Origin: Allobaculum mucilyticum
GTDB taxonomy: Bacteria; Bacillota_I; Bacilli_A; Erysipelotrichales; Erysipelotrichaceae
DNA length: 64,000 nucleotides
Direction of reading: 5' to 3'
Assembly: GCF_022701195.1 (NCBI RefSeq)
Contig: NZ_CP078089.1
Coordinates: forward strand, 2,604,001-2,668,000
Part shown: positions 8,923 through 17,116 of the stretch, one piece after another
Numbering within the stretch: position 1 is the stretch's first letter
How the letters are laid out: each line of letters opens with the position of its first letter
The notes under the pieces: generated by a model
Told to the model about the DNA's origin: nothing
Databases searched by the model: none
Seen by the model: only the letters and a program-made list of their open reading frames with translations
Program-made: the position numbers and the translations under genes

Positions 8923-11133
8923 ATGCCGGACAAGCACAGCGTAACGATGGACCAGTGTATGGAGAACATCAAAGGCTATATTCATCGCAAGGAGAACATT
9001 GAGCTCATCGAGAAAGCCTGGAAGTTTGCCGAAAAAGCGCACGAAGGGCAGTACCGGAAATCAGGCGAGCCGTATACCATTCATGTCATTCAGGTCGCCA
9101 ACATCCTTGCTTCTCTGCACTGTTCGCCAAAAACTATTGCGGCCGGACTGCTGCATGATTCTCTGGAGGACTGCGACTGGGTTACCTACGATCTGCTCGA
9201 AGAAGAGTTTTCCAAAGAAATCGCCGATCTGGTGGAAGCCGTCACCAAAGTCGGAAAAATCAATCAGGAATTCAAGGATGAAAAAGAATATCAGGCATCC
9301 AATCACCGCAAGATCTTTATTGCGATGGCCAAGGATATCCGCGTCATCCTGATCAAGCTGGCTGACCGTCTTCATAATATGAGAACCCTCGAGTTCCAGC
9401 CGGAAGCCAAACAGAAACGCATTGCCAAAGAAACGCTGCAGGTCTATGCCCCGATTGCCCACCGTCTGGGTATTTCGCAGGTTAAAAATGAACTGGAAGA
9501 CCTCAGCTTCAAATATCTCGATCCCCGCGAATACCAGAACATCAAAGCTCTGGTTGCTAACCGGGAAAGTGAGCGCAACGAACAGGTCCAGGAGATGATT
9601 ACGGATATCGAAACGATCCTGCAGACCTACCATATTCCGTACCGGATTTTCGGCCGGTCGAAGCATTTCTATTCCATCCATAAAAAGATGGTGACCAAGC
9701 ATAAACGCTTTGAAGAAATTCTCGACCTGCAGGCCATCCGGATTGTCACCGATTCGATCGTGCACTGCTACGAGATTCTCGGCTATATCCATGCCACATA
9801 TGTCCCGATTCCCGGACGTTTCAAAGACTATATCGCCATGCCAAAGAGCAACATGTACCAGTCGCTCCATACGACGGTCATCTCCACGGCTTCCGGCAAT
9901 ACCTTTGAAATTCAGATCCGTACCGAAGAGATGGACTCCATTGCGGAAAAAGGAGTCGCAGCACACTGGCTGTACAAAGAAAACAAAGGCATGGATGAAG
10001 GTTTGCAGACCAAAGAGATGGAAGACAAGCTCTCCTGGTTCCGCGATTTCTCCATTATTACGGACGAAGAAAGCGAAGATCCGCTTGAATACATGTCGAC
10101 GGTTCAGAAGGATATCTTCGAAGCCAATGTCTACTGCTTCACGCCGCGCGGAAAAGTCATTTCGCTTCCAACCGGAGCAACCCCGATTGACTTTGCGTAT
10201 CGTATTCATACCGAAGTCGGAAACCATACTGTCGGTGCAACAGTAAACGGAGCAATTGTTCCGCTCAATACGCCGCTCAAAACTGGCGATGTGGTCAACA
10301 TCATGACCAACAAAGCCTCTGCCGGACCTTCTCCGGACTGGATCAAGATCGTCAAGAGCGCGCACGCCCGCAACAAGATCCGTTCCTTCTTCCAGAAGCA
10401 GGAGCTCAAGGATAAAAAAGAAGAAGTCCGTCAGGGACAGACCATTCTTCTCGATGAGATGAAAGAAGCCGGTCTGGAAACGACGCCGCAGAAGCTTTCC
10501 CGCCGACTCGAGCCCATCCTGCAGTCTCTGTCCTTTAAAAATGTCGATGATCTGTATGCCTCGATTGCCGCAAAGCGCGTTCCGGCTGCAGTTGTCATTG
10601 AACGGCTCAATACGAGCAAGCCGGCACCGGATGACAACGAAGAAATTCTCAAGCTGTTCTCGAAAAATGAGCGAAAAGAAAAGCCCTCGGACTGCGGCAT
10701 TATCGTCCCGGGCATTGATACGATCAAAGTTTCGCTTTCACCCTGCTGCTCGCCGATTCCAGGCGATGAAGTCGTCGGCTACATTTCCAAAGGAAACGGA
10801 GTCAAGGTTCACCGCAAAGACTGCCCGAATATCGTCCGTGAAAACAAGCGTCTGATTCCGGTCAGCTGGGCACAGGATCTTGAAGACAAGACCTATCCGG
10901 TTCATCTGCAGATTGAATCCAATGACCGCAATTATCTGCTTTCCGATCTGGTCACGGTTTTCCAGCAGAACGGCACAAGCATCAAAGCCATCAATTCAAT
11001 GGTCGACAGCGAATCGCTGATCGCAACAACCAAAATTGAGATCACTGTCCGTAATGCAGAGATGCTCGAGCGTCTGATCGCCAACCTGAAAAAGGTCCGT
11101 TCGGTTATTTCCGTCAATCGAGTGATTCTCTAA
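8923..11133 (+). CDS. rel: Bifunctional (p)ppGpp synthetase/hydrolase Rel
   Basis: Makes and degrades the alarmone (p)ppGpp. The 736-residue protein has the long Rel architecture: HD hydrolase domain (HDSLED at about residue 78 and KLADRLHNMRTL), synthetase domain (GRSKHFYSIHKKM, DLQAIRIVTD), TGS domain (VYCFTPRGKVISLPTGATP), a zinc-finger/linker region with CCSPIPGDEVVGYIS, and a C-terminal ACT domain. The family's HDxxED motif is intact, so hydrolase activity is expected. An upstream in-frame ATG at 8839 exists, but ATG 8923 has a strong AAGGAGG 7 bases away. A terminator follows at 11152. Confidence 0.97.
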   Translation: MPDKHSVTMDQCMENIKGYIHRKENIELIEKAWKFAEKAHEGQYRKSGEPYTIHVIQVANILASLHCSPKTIAAGLLHDSLEDCDWVTYDLLEEEFSKEIADLVEAVTKVGKINQEFKDEKEYQASNHRKIFIAMAKDIRVILIKLADRLHNMRTLEFQPEAKQKRIAKETLQVYAPIAHRLGISQVKNELEDLSFKYLDPREYQNIKALVANRESERNEQVQEMITDIETILQTYHIPYRIFGRSKHFYSIHKKMVTKHKRFEEILDLQAIRIVTDSIVHCYEILGYIHATYVPIPGRFKDYIAMPKSNMYQSLHTTVISTASGNTFEIQIRTEEMDSIAEKGVAAHWLYKENKGMDEGLQTKEMEDKLSWFRDFSIITDEESEDPLEYMSTVQKDIFEANVYCFTPRGKVISLPTGATPIDFAYRIHTEVGNHTVGATVNGAIVPLNTPLKTGDVVNIMTNKASAGPSPDWIKIVKSAHARNKIRSFFQKQELKDKKEEVRQGQTILLDEMKEAGLETTPQKLSRRLEPILQSLSFKNVDDLYASIAAKRVPAAVVIERLNTSKPAPDDNEEILKLFSKNERKEKPSDCGIIVPGIDTIKVSLSPCCSPIPGDEVVGYISKGNGVKVHRKDCPNIVRENKRLIPVSWAQDLEDKTYPVHLQIESNDRNYLLSDLVTVFQQNGTSIKAINSMVDSESLIATTKIEITVRNAEMLERLIANLKKVRSVISVNRVIL

Positions 11134-11151
11134 TCCAAATACAGCGCAAAC

Positions 11152-11184
11152 AAGCCTGGTTTACTCAATGTGCCAGGCTTTTTC
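11152..11184 (+). terminator. Terminator after rel
   Basis: AAGCCTGG (11152-11159) pairs with CCAGGCTT (11173-11180), followed by a T run. Confidence 0.85.
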
Positions 11185-11359
11185 GTGTCCGGACAGATCA
11201 GATTCGTGGGTTCGTTTCCGAACAGAATCTGAAGAGGGAACAGGCGGTTTTGATAGGAATACCGGCTGAACTGAAGAAAAAGCGGTAAAAACCGGCATGA
11301 TTCTTACCTGATCAAAAAAAATAACAGTTCTCTCCTGTATCATAAATTACAATAGCCGG

Positions 11360-11411
11360 TTCTCCGGTCTGCGCTCAGTGTTTTATTCTCCGGTCTGCGC
11401 TCAGTGTTTTA
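11360..11411 (+). repeat. Exact 26-bp tandem duplication
   Basis: The 26-base unit beginning TTCTCCGGTCTGCG and ending AGTGTTTTA occurs twice, head to tail, at 11360-11385 and 11386-11411, without a mismatch. It lies in the 380-base gap between rel and a lipoprotein gene, about 100 bases before that gene's start. The exactness suggests a recent slippage or a variable-number locus. Confidence 0.9.
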
Positions 11412-11513
11412 AAAGAAAGAGAAAACATGGAACGCAACAGAAGAAAGACCGTGATTCTGCAGGGTAGGGCTGCCGCAGCAGAGTCAGAACGGTCAGAGAA
11501 AAGAGGAAAAGAA

Positions 11514-11981
11514 ATGAAAAAAGGTATTGCGGCTGCGCTGCTGGCCGGTACAATGCTTCTTGCAGGATGCTCTGGCAAAGAAGCAAAAGCAGCGGTTGCT
11601 TCCTGTTCAACCGAACAGGGTGTGTTCAAAATGACATTTGAATTTCATGCGCCTGCTGAAGACAAACCGATCGATCAGATGAAGCTGATCTTCGATATGG
11701 ATATGAAGACAATGCTTGGCGATGCACTGACTGGAGAAGCAATGGATTCTGCCCTTAAAGAAATCGGCGAGGAATATACAAGCGAATATGCTGAGCAGCT
11801 TGGCATCCCGGAAGAAGACTTCACACTCGCAAGCAAAGACGGAACGATCACCCTTACGGCGAATATCAAAGACATCAAAGCCTTTGCCGAAAAGAACCCG
11901 GAATTTGGCGAATTGAAAGACGAAGACATGATCTTCTCGAAAGTAAAAGAAGAGATCGGCAAAGAATTCACCTGCGAATAA
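11514..11981 (+). CDS. Small lipoprotein, paralog of 13905-14414
   Basis: A 155-residue predicted lipoprotein: short basic N-terminus (MKKG), hydrophobic stretch, and lipobox LLAGC with lipidated Cys near residue 20. The mature part has one Cys soon after the anchor and one in the last residues (FTCE), which could form a disulfide. It aligns along its length with the product at 13905-14414 (shared AP-x-x-D-x-P-x-D, a D/E-rich middle and an FSK...F-x-C end). It loosely resembles the YehR/DUF1307 lipoproteins, but this is not firm and no function is assigned. AGAGGAAAAG precedes ATG 11514; a longer in-frame start at 11427 would bury the signal peptide. Confidence 0.75.
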   Translation: MKKGIAAALLAGTMLLAGCSGKEAKAAVASCSTEQGVFKMTFEFHAPAEDKPIDQMKLIFDMDMKTMLGDALTGEAMDSALKEIGEEYTSEYAEQLGIPEEDFTLASKDGTITLTANIKDIKAFAEKNPEFGELKDEDMIFSKVKEEIGKEFTCE

Positions 11982-12023
11982 TAACCAGGCAGATGAATCT
12001 GCCAGAACAGCTCTGAAAACCAG

Positions 12024-12064
12024 GCCGGCTTCTGCTGCACGTAAGCGGCAGAAACCGGCTTTTC
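12024..12064 (+). terminator. Terminator after the first lipoprotein gene
   Basis: GCCGGCTTCTGCTGC (12024-12038) pairs with GCGGCAGAAACCGGC (12045-12059) with two imperfect positions, followed by TTTT. Confidence 0.8.
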
Positions 12065-12183
12065 TGCTGTGCTGGCTATCGATCAGAGCGGATCGCGCAG
12101 ATCAGAAAGATTTGCAAAGAAAAAAGTAGAAGGAATCTGCCGTACCGGCTGATATACTGAATCGACAGCTTCTTTTTTTATCT

Positions 12184-12191
12184 TGGTAAAT
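12184..12191 (+). repeat. Probable left target-site repeat of IS copy 1
   Basis: TGGTAAAT abuts the IS end directly. The same 8-mer recurs at 13843-13850, one base beyond the other IS end. If the true target duplication is about 9-10 bases, as at copy 2, this one carries a mismatch. Confidence 0.55.
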
Positions 12192-12278
12192 CAATGTCAT
12201 TAAGTTAAGGAGGGATAAAAATCGTATACCCTGTTCATGAGCGTTGTCATTTCTTATATTTTGCGTCTCAGGCATGAC

Positions 12279-12314
12279 GAAAAGGATGATTTTCTACCTG
12301 TTGAAAAAATCATC
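12279..12314 (-). terminator. Terminator of the transposase gene, IS copy 1
   Basis: On the minus strand GGATGATTTT (complement of 12305-12314) pairs with AAAATCATCC (complement of 12284-12293), followed by TTTTCG. Mirror image of the hairpin at 37667-37702. Confidence 0.75.
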
Positions 12315-12341
12315 CTGATGACTTTTCGGTTTTCAAATCTG

Positions 12342-13652
12342 TCACTTCTTCTTTCTGGTATCAGCTCTTCCTTCTCTGATCGGAGATATCCTGGCCAGAA
12401 GAAGATCTTCCAGTGTACTCAAGCTGATTCTGGCTTTTTTGAACAGCCACTGTTGAATCGTTTTGATGATGAATCCGAAATCTGCCTTCTGCTTGTGCTT
12501 TTTGGCCTGAGCGATGCGCTTCTGGTGCTGACGAGATCTTTCTACCTTGTTGCGCAAACGGGAACAAAGATTGTAGAGAGTCATTTTGGCATAGATCTCT
12601 GCCTGGACCAGATCAAGCTTCCTTGAATGAGTCCATTCAAGATCGGTGTTTCGTTTCAGTCCCCTGAAGCCGACTTCAACCTGCCAGCGCAGACGGTAGA
12701 TCTGCTTGATGTCCTCGGTCCCAAACTCAGCTTCCGACAGATTGGTGCAGACGGTAATGAATGATTCATTCCCTTCGCAGGCAGCTTTGAACCTCACAAC
12801 CCTGATATTTAAAGGGAGTTCAGTCGTTTGACCGTCAAATTCAGGCTGCTTCCTGTACGAAGAGATGTACTTATAGACATCCCAATGGTCTTTGACATGC
12901 CTGTTGTTTTTACTGGTCAGAATCACATTGAAAGGAATGTCATACTCTTCTGACTCGGGAGTCTTATAGTACTTGAGAATGCTTGTAGATGATGTCTCGT
13001 CTTTGATACGTATGACAAAAGGGACATGTTCCTTCTGCAGGCGATAGAAAGACATAAGAGCTTCGTATCCCCGATCAGCGATGAAGATGGCTTTCTGAAA
13101 TGAAGAACGCTGAGCGAGTTCAAGAAGAGCTGAATCTTCATTCTTCTCAGAGCCGGGTTGAAGCAGCGCGTCAGTAAAGACGGAGTTGAGGGCGTCGAAT
13201 TCGGCATTCAAATGAACAAAGTGCCTCTTCTTGCCTTTTTTAGAAGCGCCATAGGTGATGTCATTGTCCTGTTCAGGAAGAACTTGAATCTCGCTTCCAT
13301 CTACAGCGAGGAGGCGATAACCCTTGAAGGTTTTAACATCAGAGCTGGAAGTTGCCTTGTTAAACCGATTGAAGACGTTTTTATAAAGTGAAGAGTTGAT
13401 TTTGGAACGGGCCTGAGACACAGCAGAGGCTGAAACAGATGATCCGCCCTTAAACAGGATCCAGGGAAAGGAAGCAGCGAGGGATTCCTCTGTCAGCTGA
13501 AACGGAAGAAGGACAAGCTCATGCAGGTCAATCTGCCGCTTACGGGTGAAGGCGGACTGAGAAGTAAAATTGGCAGGGTTCGCCGTTTCTGAGCTGATGA
13601 TATTGAGGAAGGTGTTTCTGAAGAAAGAACATTCTTTGGCGATAGCAGTCAT
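12342..13652 (-). CDS. IS4-family DDE transposase, copy 1
   Basis: A 436-residue transposase. The first catalytic Asp lies in LLAVDGSEIQV, the second in IFIADRGYEAL, and the Glu in the IS4 hallmark YRLRWQVEVGFRGLK, which fits the Y-(2)-R-(3)-E-(6)-K signature exactly. The basic C-terminus ends in RKKK. A good SD (AAAGGAG) precedes the ATG. The gene is uninterrupted and its protein is identical to that of the copy at 36329-37639, so both copies are probably competent. Confidence 0.95.
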   Translation of the reverse strand: MTAIAKECSFFRNTFLNIISSETANPANFTSQSAFTRKRQIDLHELVLLPFQLTEESLAASFPWILFKGGSSVSASAVSQARSKINSSLYKNVFNRFNKATSSSDVKTFKGYRLLAVDGSEIQVLPEQDNDITYGASKKGKKRHFVHLNAEFDALNSVFTDALLQPGSEKNEDSALLELAQRSSFQKAIFIADRGYEALMSFYRLQKEHVPFVIRIKDETSSTSILKYYKTPESEEYDIPFNVILTSKNNRHVKDHWDVYKYISSYRKQPEFDGQTTELPLNIRVVRFKAACEGNESFITVCTNLSEAEFGTEDIKQIYRLRWQVEVGFRGLKRNTDLEWTHSRKLDLVQAEIYAKMTLYNLCSRLRNKVERSRQHQKRIAQAKKHKQKADFGFIIKTIQQWLFKKARISLSTLEDLLLARISPIREGRADTRKKK

Positions 13653-13777
13653 AGGGAAAACTCCTTTAAGTTCTCCCCATCGGCTGCGAAGCAGCCGCGC
13701 GGCGGCAGAAATTTGTCAATAGATTTTTAGAAAAAAGTGAAAAAACTCGAATCATTCGAGATTTGACTTGAAGAGTA

Positions 13778-13816
13778 GAAAAAAGACCACATCACTGCTT
13801 AACGCTGATGTGGTCT
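13778..13816 (-). terminator. Terminator inside the IS, upstream of the transposase (copy 1)
   Basis: An 11-bp perfect stem (AGACCACATCA with TGATGTGGTCT on the minus strand) followed by TTTTTT, between the IS end and the transposase start. It would block readthrough from neighbouring promoters into the transposase. Mirror of 36165-36203. Confidence 0.85.
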
Positions 13817-13842
13817 GAGAAATCTTAACTTAATGACATTGC

Positions 13843-13850
13843 TGGTAAAT
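13843..13850 (+). repeat. Probable right target-site repeat of IS copy 1
   Basis: TGGTAAAT, matching 12184-12191, separated from the IS end by one base. Confidence 0.55.
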
Positions 13851-13904
13851 GCCAGAAAACAGCTCGTCTGCTTAATCAGACGATCAGACCAAGGAGTGAT
13901 TTTT

Positions 13905-14414
13905 ATGAAATTAACCAGATCGACTGCCGGTGCTTTACTGCTTTGTGCGTGCATGCTTTTTGCCGGATGTTCTTCCAGATCATCTTCAGCCGGACGGGCA
14001 AGTGCGGCCTGCACAGCTGAGAATGAAGGAATCAAGGAAACCATCGAGATTCAGGCTCCTTCAGCCGATCAGCCTCTTGATCATCTGACTGTTCGGGTTG
14101 AACTCAGCTATGAGCAGATGGGCATTGTTCAGGATGGCGTAGATGCCAAAGAACTTGCGGACGCGTTTATTCCGGATCTGAAAACCGCATATGCCTCTCA
14201 GTTTGGAGTAAGCGAAGATCAGATTCAGATCGAAGCCGGCGACAGCGCCGTAACCATTTCGGTTACCTTTAACGATCTGGCCCAGATCCAGAACAATCTG
14301 AAAAATCTCTCGGCCAACGATGAGACAATCGATCTCGAACTTGTCGGCAGACTTGATACGCTGAGCTTTTCGAAAATCCGGAAGTCGCTTGGTTCAAAGT
14401 TCGCCTGCGATTAA
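13905..14414 (+). CDS. Small lipoprotein, paralog of 11514-11981
   Basis: A 169-residue predicted lipoprotein with signal MKLTRSTAGALL and lipobox LFAGC. The mature protein begins with a short Ser-rich spacer, has a Cys in AACTAENEG and ends in FACD, the same early/late Cys pair as its paralog at 11514. The middle segment (SQFGVSEDQIQIEAGDSA) aligns with SEYAEQLGIPEEDFTLASKD of the paralog. Function not recognised. SD AAGGAGTG lies 6 bases before ATG. IS copy 1 sits directly upstream and may have cut the gene off from its original promoter: a possible -10 (TATACT, 12153-12158) is on the far side of the IS. Confidence 0.75.
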   Translation: MKLTRSTAGALLLCACMLFAGCSSRSSSAGRASAACTAENEGIKETIEIQAPSADQPLDHLTVRVELSYEQMGIVQDGVDAKELADAFIPDLKTAYASQFGVSEDQIQIEAGDSAVTISVTFNDLAQIQNNLKNLSANDETIDLELVGRLDTLSFSKIRKSLGSKFACD

Positions 14415-14462
14415 TTCCTGGTATTTACGATCCATATACAGAAATAATAAGATGCATTTTTT

Positions 14463-14492
14463 GAGGGCTGGTCTTAGACCGGCTCTCTTTTT
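14463..14492 (+). terminator. Terminator after the second lipoprotein gene
   Basis: GAGGGCTGGTC (14463-14473) pairs with GACCGGCTCTC (14477-14487) with two G-U pairs and a TTA loop, followed by TTTTT. Confidence 0.85.
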
Positions 14493-14605
14493 GCGTTCTG
14501 CATCTCTTTTCTGTTTGATACCGGACGATGACGGACTGGTCACCTGAGCCGGTCGATTAAATAGCAGGCGGTACGATAGGAACAGTACAGACAGGAGGCT
14601 TTTCT

Positions 14606-16327
14606 ATGAATACACAGGCTGCGCTGAAGACGCGGATTCTGTCTCTGGACGGACGCGGCTACCCGGCGTACCGGGATCTGAAAGGAAAATGGGACTTTGG
14701 GGATTATGTTCTTTCAATCGATCATGTCCAGTCCGATCCGTTTGCATCGCCATCGGATCTGACCGTTGAAATCGCAAAACCAGGTTTCCCTGCACACCTT
14801 TATGAAAACTGGTATGAAAACCGGGCATGCAGAGTCGCTCTGCAGGATGCACTGCTTCGCCTGTTTGGAAAGAAGCTGAGAAGTGCAGAAGTAAAGAAGA
14901 GCGGTTCAGGAAAAAGCGGTGCGATTACCTGCGCTGCAACAGCTCAGGAAGTGCTTGAACGCTCGTCGTGCACGATTGATCCAGCAACAGGGGCTTTGAA
15001 GCTGCGCCTGAATGCCGGTTTCCCGGCTAAAGGACGTTCCATTCTGGCCAGAAAGCTTGTTGAACTTCTCTTTAACACGCTTCCCCCGCTGATCCGTTCT
15101 ACCCTGATTTATGCAAATCTGACCAATAAAGAAAAAGATGACCTGCAGAAGGTCTATGAGCTGACGGTGGATCAGGAAGAAATCCGCAGACAGCTTGAAG
15201 AACGTCATCTGGTTGCGTTTGTCGCCAATGGTTCAATCCTTCCGCGTGAAAGCGGTGCAAGCAATCTTCCAATGAAAGGTGCCGTACCATTTGTGAGCGC
15301 ACCGGAAGAAGAAATTGAACTCGATCTGCCCTATGCCGGGAAAGTTAGCGGCATGGGTATTGGAGAAGGCGTAACGCTGATTGTCGGCGGCGGCTATCAT
15401 GGCAAATCTACGCTGCTTAATGCGCTTGAACGCGGCGTCTACAACCATATCGGCGGAGATGGCCGGGAATTTGTCATTACCCGCGATGATGCAATGAAAG
15501 TCCGTGCGGAAGATGGCCGGTGTGTTCATCATGAAAACATCAGCGCATTTATTCAGAATCTGCCAGGCGGCAAGTCGACCGAGAACTTTGTCAGCGAAGA
15601 CGCCTCTGGTTCAACATCTCAGGCAGCCAATGTCATCGAAGCGATGGAAGCGGGCAGCCGTGCTCTGCTGATTGATGAAGATACATCCGCAACAAACTTC
15701 ATGATCCGAGATGAGCTGATGAATGAAGTTGTTTCTGCCAGCGAAGAGCCGATCATTCCTTATATTGCAAGAATCCGGGAACTGGCTGATCAGGGCATTT
15801 CGACGATTCTGGTTGCCGGAAGCAGCGGCCTGTTCTTTGACAAGGCCGACCGGGTCATTCAGATGAAGGAATACAAACCTTACGAAATCACCGCACTGGC
15901 TAAAGAAAAAGCAAAAGCATTCCCGCCGGCAGCTTCCGCAAAAGAGCCGATGAAAAAGGTACCGCCAAGACTTGTTCTCTCGAACCCGAAACTGCTTCAA
16001 GATAAAGTCAAAGTCAAAACGTCAGCTCTCGATGCACTGCTGATTGCCAGAGAATCCATTGATCTGCATGCACTTGAACAGCTCGTCGATTCACAGCAGT
16101 CGGCCGCAATCGGCAAAATGATCGTCTATGCCCAGAGAAATCTGGTCGACGGAAAGAAAAATGCTGAGCAGATCGCCGATGAACTGGAAGAACTTGCCGA
16201 TAAGAACGGTCTGTCCTTCTTTGGCAAAGGCTATCTTTCCAGACCGCGCCGCTATGAATTATTAGGCGTTATCAACCGTCAGCGCTCTCAGCAGTTTGCT
16301 CTGCCAGAACAGACAAAGAAAAACTGA
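14606..16327 (+). CDS. ABC-class ATPase domain protein (PF09818 type)
   Basis: A 573-residue soluble protein of the predicted ABC-class ATPase family (PF09818). The N-terminal third is family-specific (SLDGRGYPAYRDLKGKW; later NAGFPAKGRSILA). The ATPase core has Walker A VGGGYHGKSTLLNAL (near residue 260), a segment STSQAANVIEAMEAGSRAL acting as the signature region, and Walker B LLIDEDTSATNFM (near 353). There are no membrane segments and no transporter partner nearby. The cellular role of the family is not established. SD AGGAGG precedes the ATG. It converges on the DUF218 gene, with a bidirectional terminator between. Confidence 0.88.
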   Translation: MNTQAALKTRILSLDGRGYPAYRDLKGKWDFGDYVLSIDHVQSDPFASPSDLTVEIAKPGFPAHLYENWYENRACRVALQDALLRLFGKKLRSAEVKKSGSGKSGAITCAATAQEVLERSSCTIDPATGALKLRLNAGFPAKGRSILARKLVELLFNTLPPLIRSTLIYANLTNKEKDDLQKVYELTVDQEEIRRQLEERHLVAFVANGSILPRESGASNLPMKGAVPFVSAPEEEIELDLPYAGKVSGMGIGEGVTLIVGGGYHGKSTLLNALERGVYNHIGGDGREFVITRDDAMKVRAEDGRCVHHENISAFIQNLPGGKSTENFVSEDASGSTSQAANVIEAMEAGSRALLIDEDTSATNFMIRDELMNEVVSASEEPIIPYIARIRELADQGISTILVAGSSGLFFDKADRVIQMKEYKPYEITALAKEKAKAFPPAASAKEPMKKVPPRLVLSNPKLLQDKVKVKTSALDALLIARESIDLHALEQLVDSQQSAAIGKMIVYAQRNLVDGKKNAEQIADELEELADKNGLSFFGKGYLSRPRRYELLGVINRQRSQQFALPEQTKKN

Positions 16328-16383
16328 GCCAGGCAGAATTGAACCAGCTCAGAATAGAAAATTGAATCATTAACACACGCAGA

Positions 16384-16439
16384 ACGTAAAAGAGACCGCA
16401 GACGATCAGCAGATCAGATGCGGTCTTTTACGTCGTTTT
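16384..16439. terminator. Bidirectional terminator between convergent genes
   Basis: ACGTAAAAGAGACCGCA (16384-16400) pairs with TGCGGTCTTTTACGT (16419-16433), a 15-bp stem with a 2-base bulge. T-rich sequence follows on the plus strand and the stem contains A/T-rich flanks useful in both directions. Confidence 0.75.
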
Positions 16440-16462
16440 GAACTTATAGGATCCAGGTGTTT

Positions 16463-17074
16463 TCAGAGTTTGCCGCCAAATGCTTTCTTCAGCTCAATCC
16501 AGATATAGAGAACACGGCTGGCGGCTTCTTTTCGGGCTCTGTGCCATTTGAAATCCGGATAGCCGGCCATGCAGAAGTTTTTGAAGAACTGTCTGGCAAT
16601 GGCACTCGCTCTGCGGCAGTGCAGATTGCCGGTAATGATAATAACCGGATCGTCCTGGATGTATTTCTTTGAAAACTCCATGTTCTGCCAGGTGTTACGG
16701 GCTTCCCGTTCAGGAATAACCGGCAGATCGGGGCGTCTTTCATGGATCAGCTGTTCCATGCAGTCCGCTTCCACATAGGAATTCTGTACAGCACCGCCGC
16801 TGACAATCAGCGTGTCATAAAAGCCTTTGTCATACAGATCAATAGCCTGCTCTACGCGTCCAAGCAGGGAAGAGGAAGGCGTTCCATCATCATGAACGGC
16901 GCATCCAAGCAGCAGTGCCCATGGGACATGCTTGCAGGATGTTTTTGAACAGCGCTTTGCGGGCGGCAGATACGTTTCATATAAAGCGAGTCCGGCAATT
17001 GCGCTCAGAGCGGTCATAATGCCGCCGATTCGCAGCAGGCTGTAGGCTTTTGAAGGTTTAGCAGAGTGTTTCAT
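16463..17074 (-). CDS. DUF218 (YdcF/SanA-like) membrane-anchored protein
   Basis: A 203-residue protein with one N-terminal hydrophobic segment (about residues 14-32) followed by a DUF218 domain: ALLLGCAV, then LLGRVEQAIDLYDKGF, LIVSGGA, the EREARNTWQNMEFSKKYI segment in place of the usual E-x-x-S-x-x-T-x-x-N motif, and VIIITGNLHCRRASAIARQF. Relatives (YdcF, SanA, ElyC) act in envelope homeostasis; the exact role here is unknown. SD AAAGGAG precedes the ATG. It follows tmcAL by 42 bases in the same direction and is probably cotranscribed. Confidence 0.85.
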   Translation of the reverse strand: MKHSAKPSKAYSLLRIGGIMTALSAIAGLALYETYLPPAKRCSKTSCKHVPWALLLGCAVHDDGTPSSSLLGRVEQAIDLYDKGFYDTLIVSGGAVQNSYVEADCMEQLIHERRPDLPVIPEREARNTWQNMEFSKKYIQDDPVIIITGNLHCRRASAIARQFFKNFCMAGYPDFKWHRARKEAASRVLYIWIELKKAFGGKL

Positions 17075-17116
17075 GATCGGCTCTCCTTTCCTGTTCTATT
17101 TATTCTGGATACGGGA

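Larger units (their letters stand above)
12192..13841 (-). mobile_element. IS4-family insertion sequence, copy 1 (1650 bp)
   Basis: Bounded by 18-bp perfect terminal inverted repeats CAATGTCATTAAGTTAAG (12192-12209 and its complement at 13824-13841). It contains one transposase gene reading leftward, with a terminator before and after it. The second copy at 36140-37789 has the same length, is in the opposite orientation and encodes an identical protein. It is inserted between two paralogous lipoprotein genes. Confidence 0.93.

Noticed and set aside
9061-10365. 434-codon minus-strand frame inside rel
   Set aside because: Shadow of the rel reading frame; no start signal or recognisable domain.
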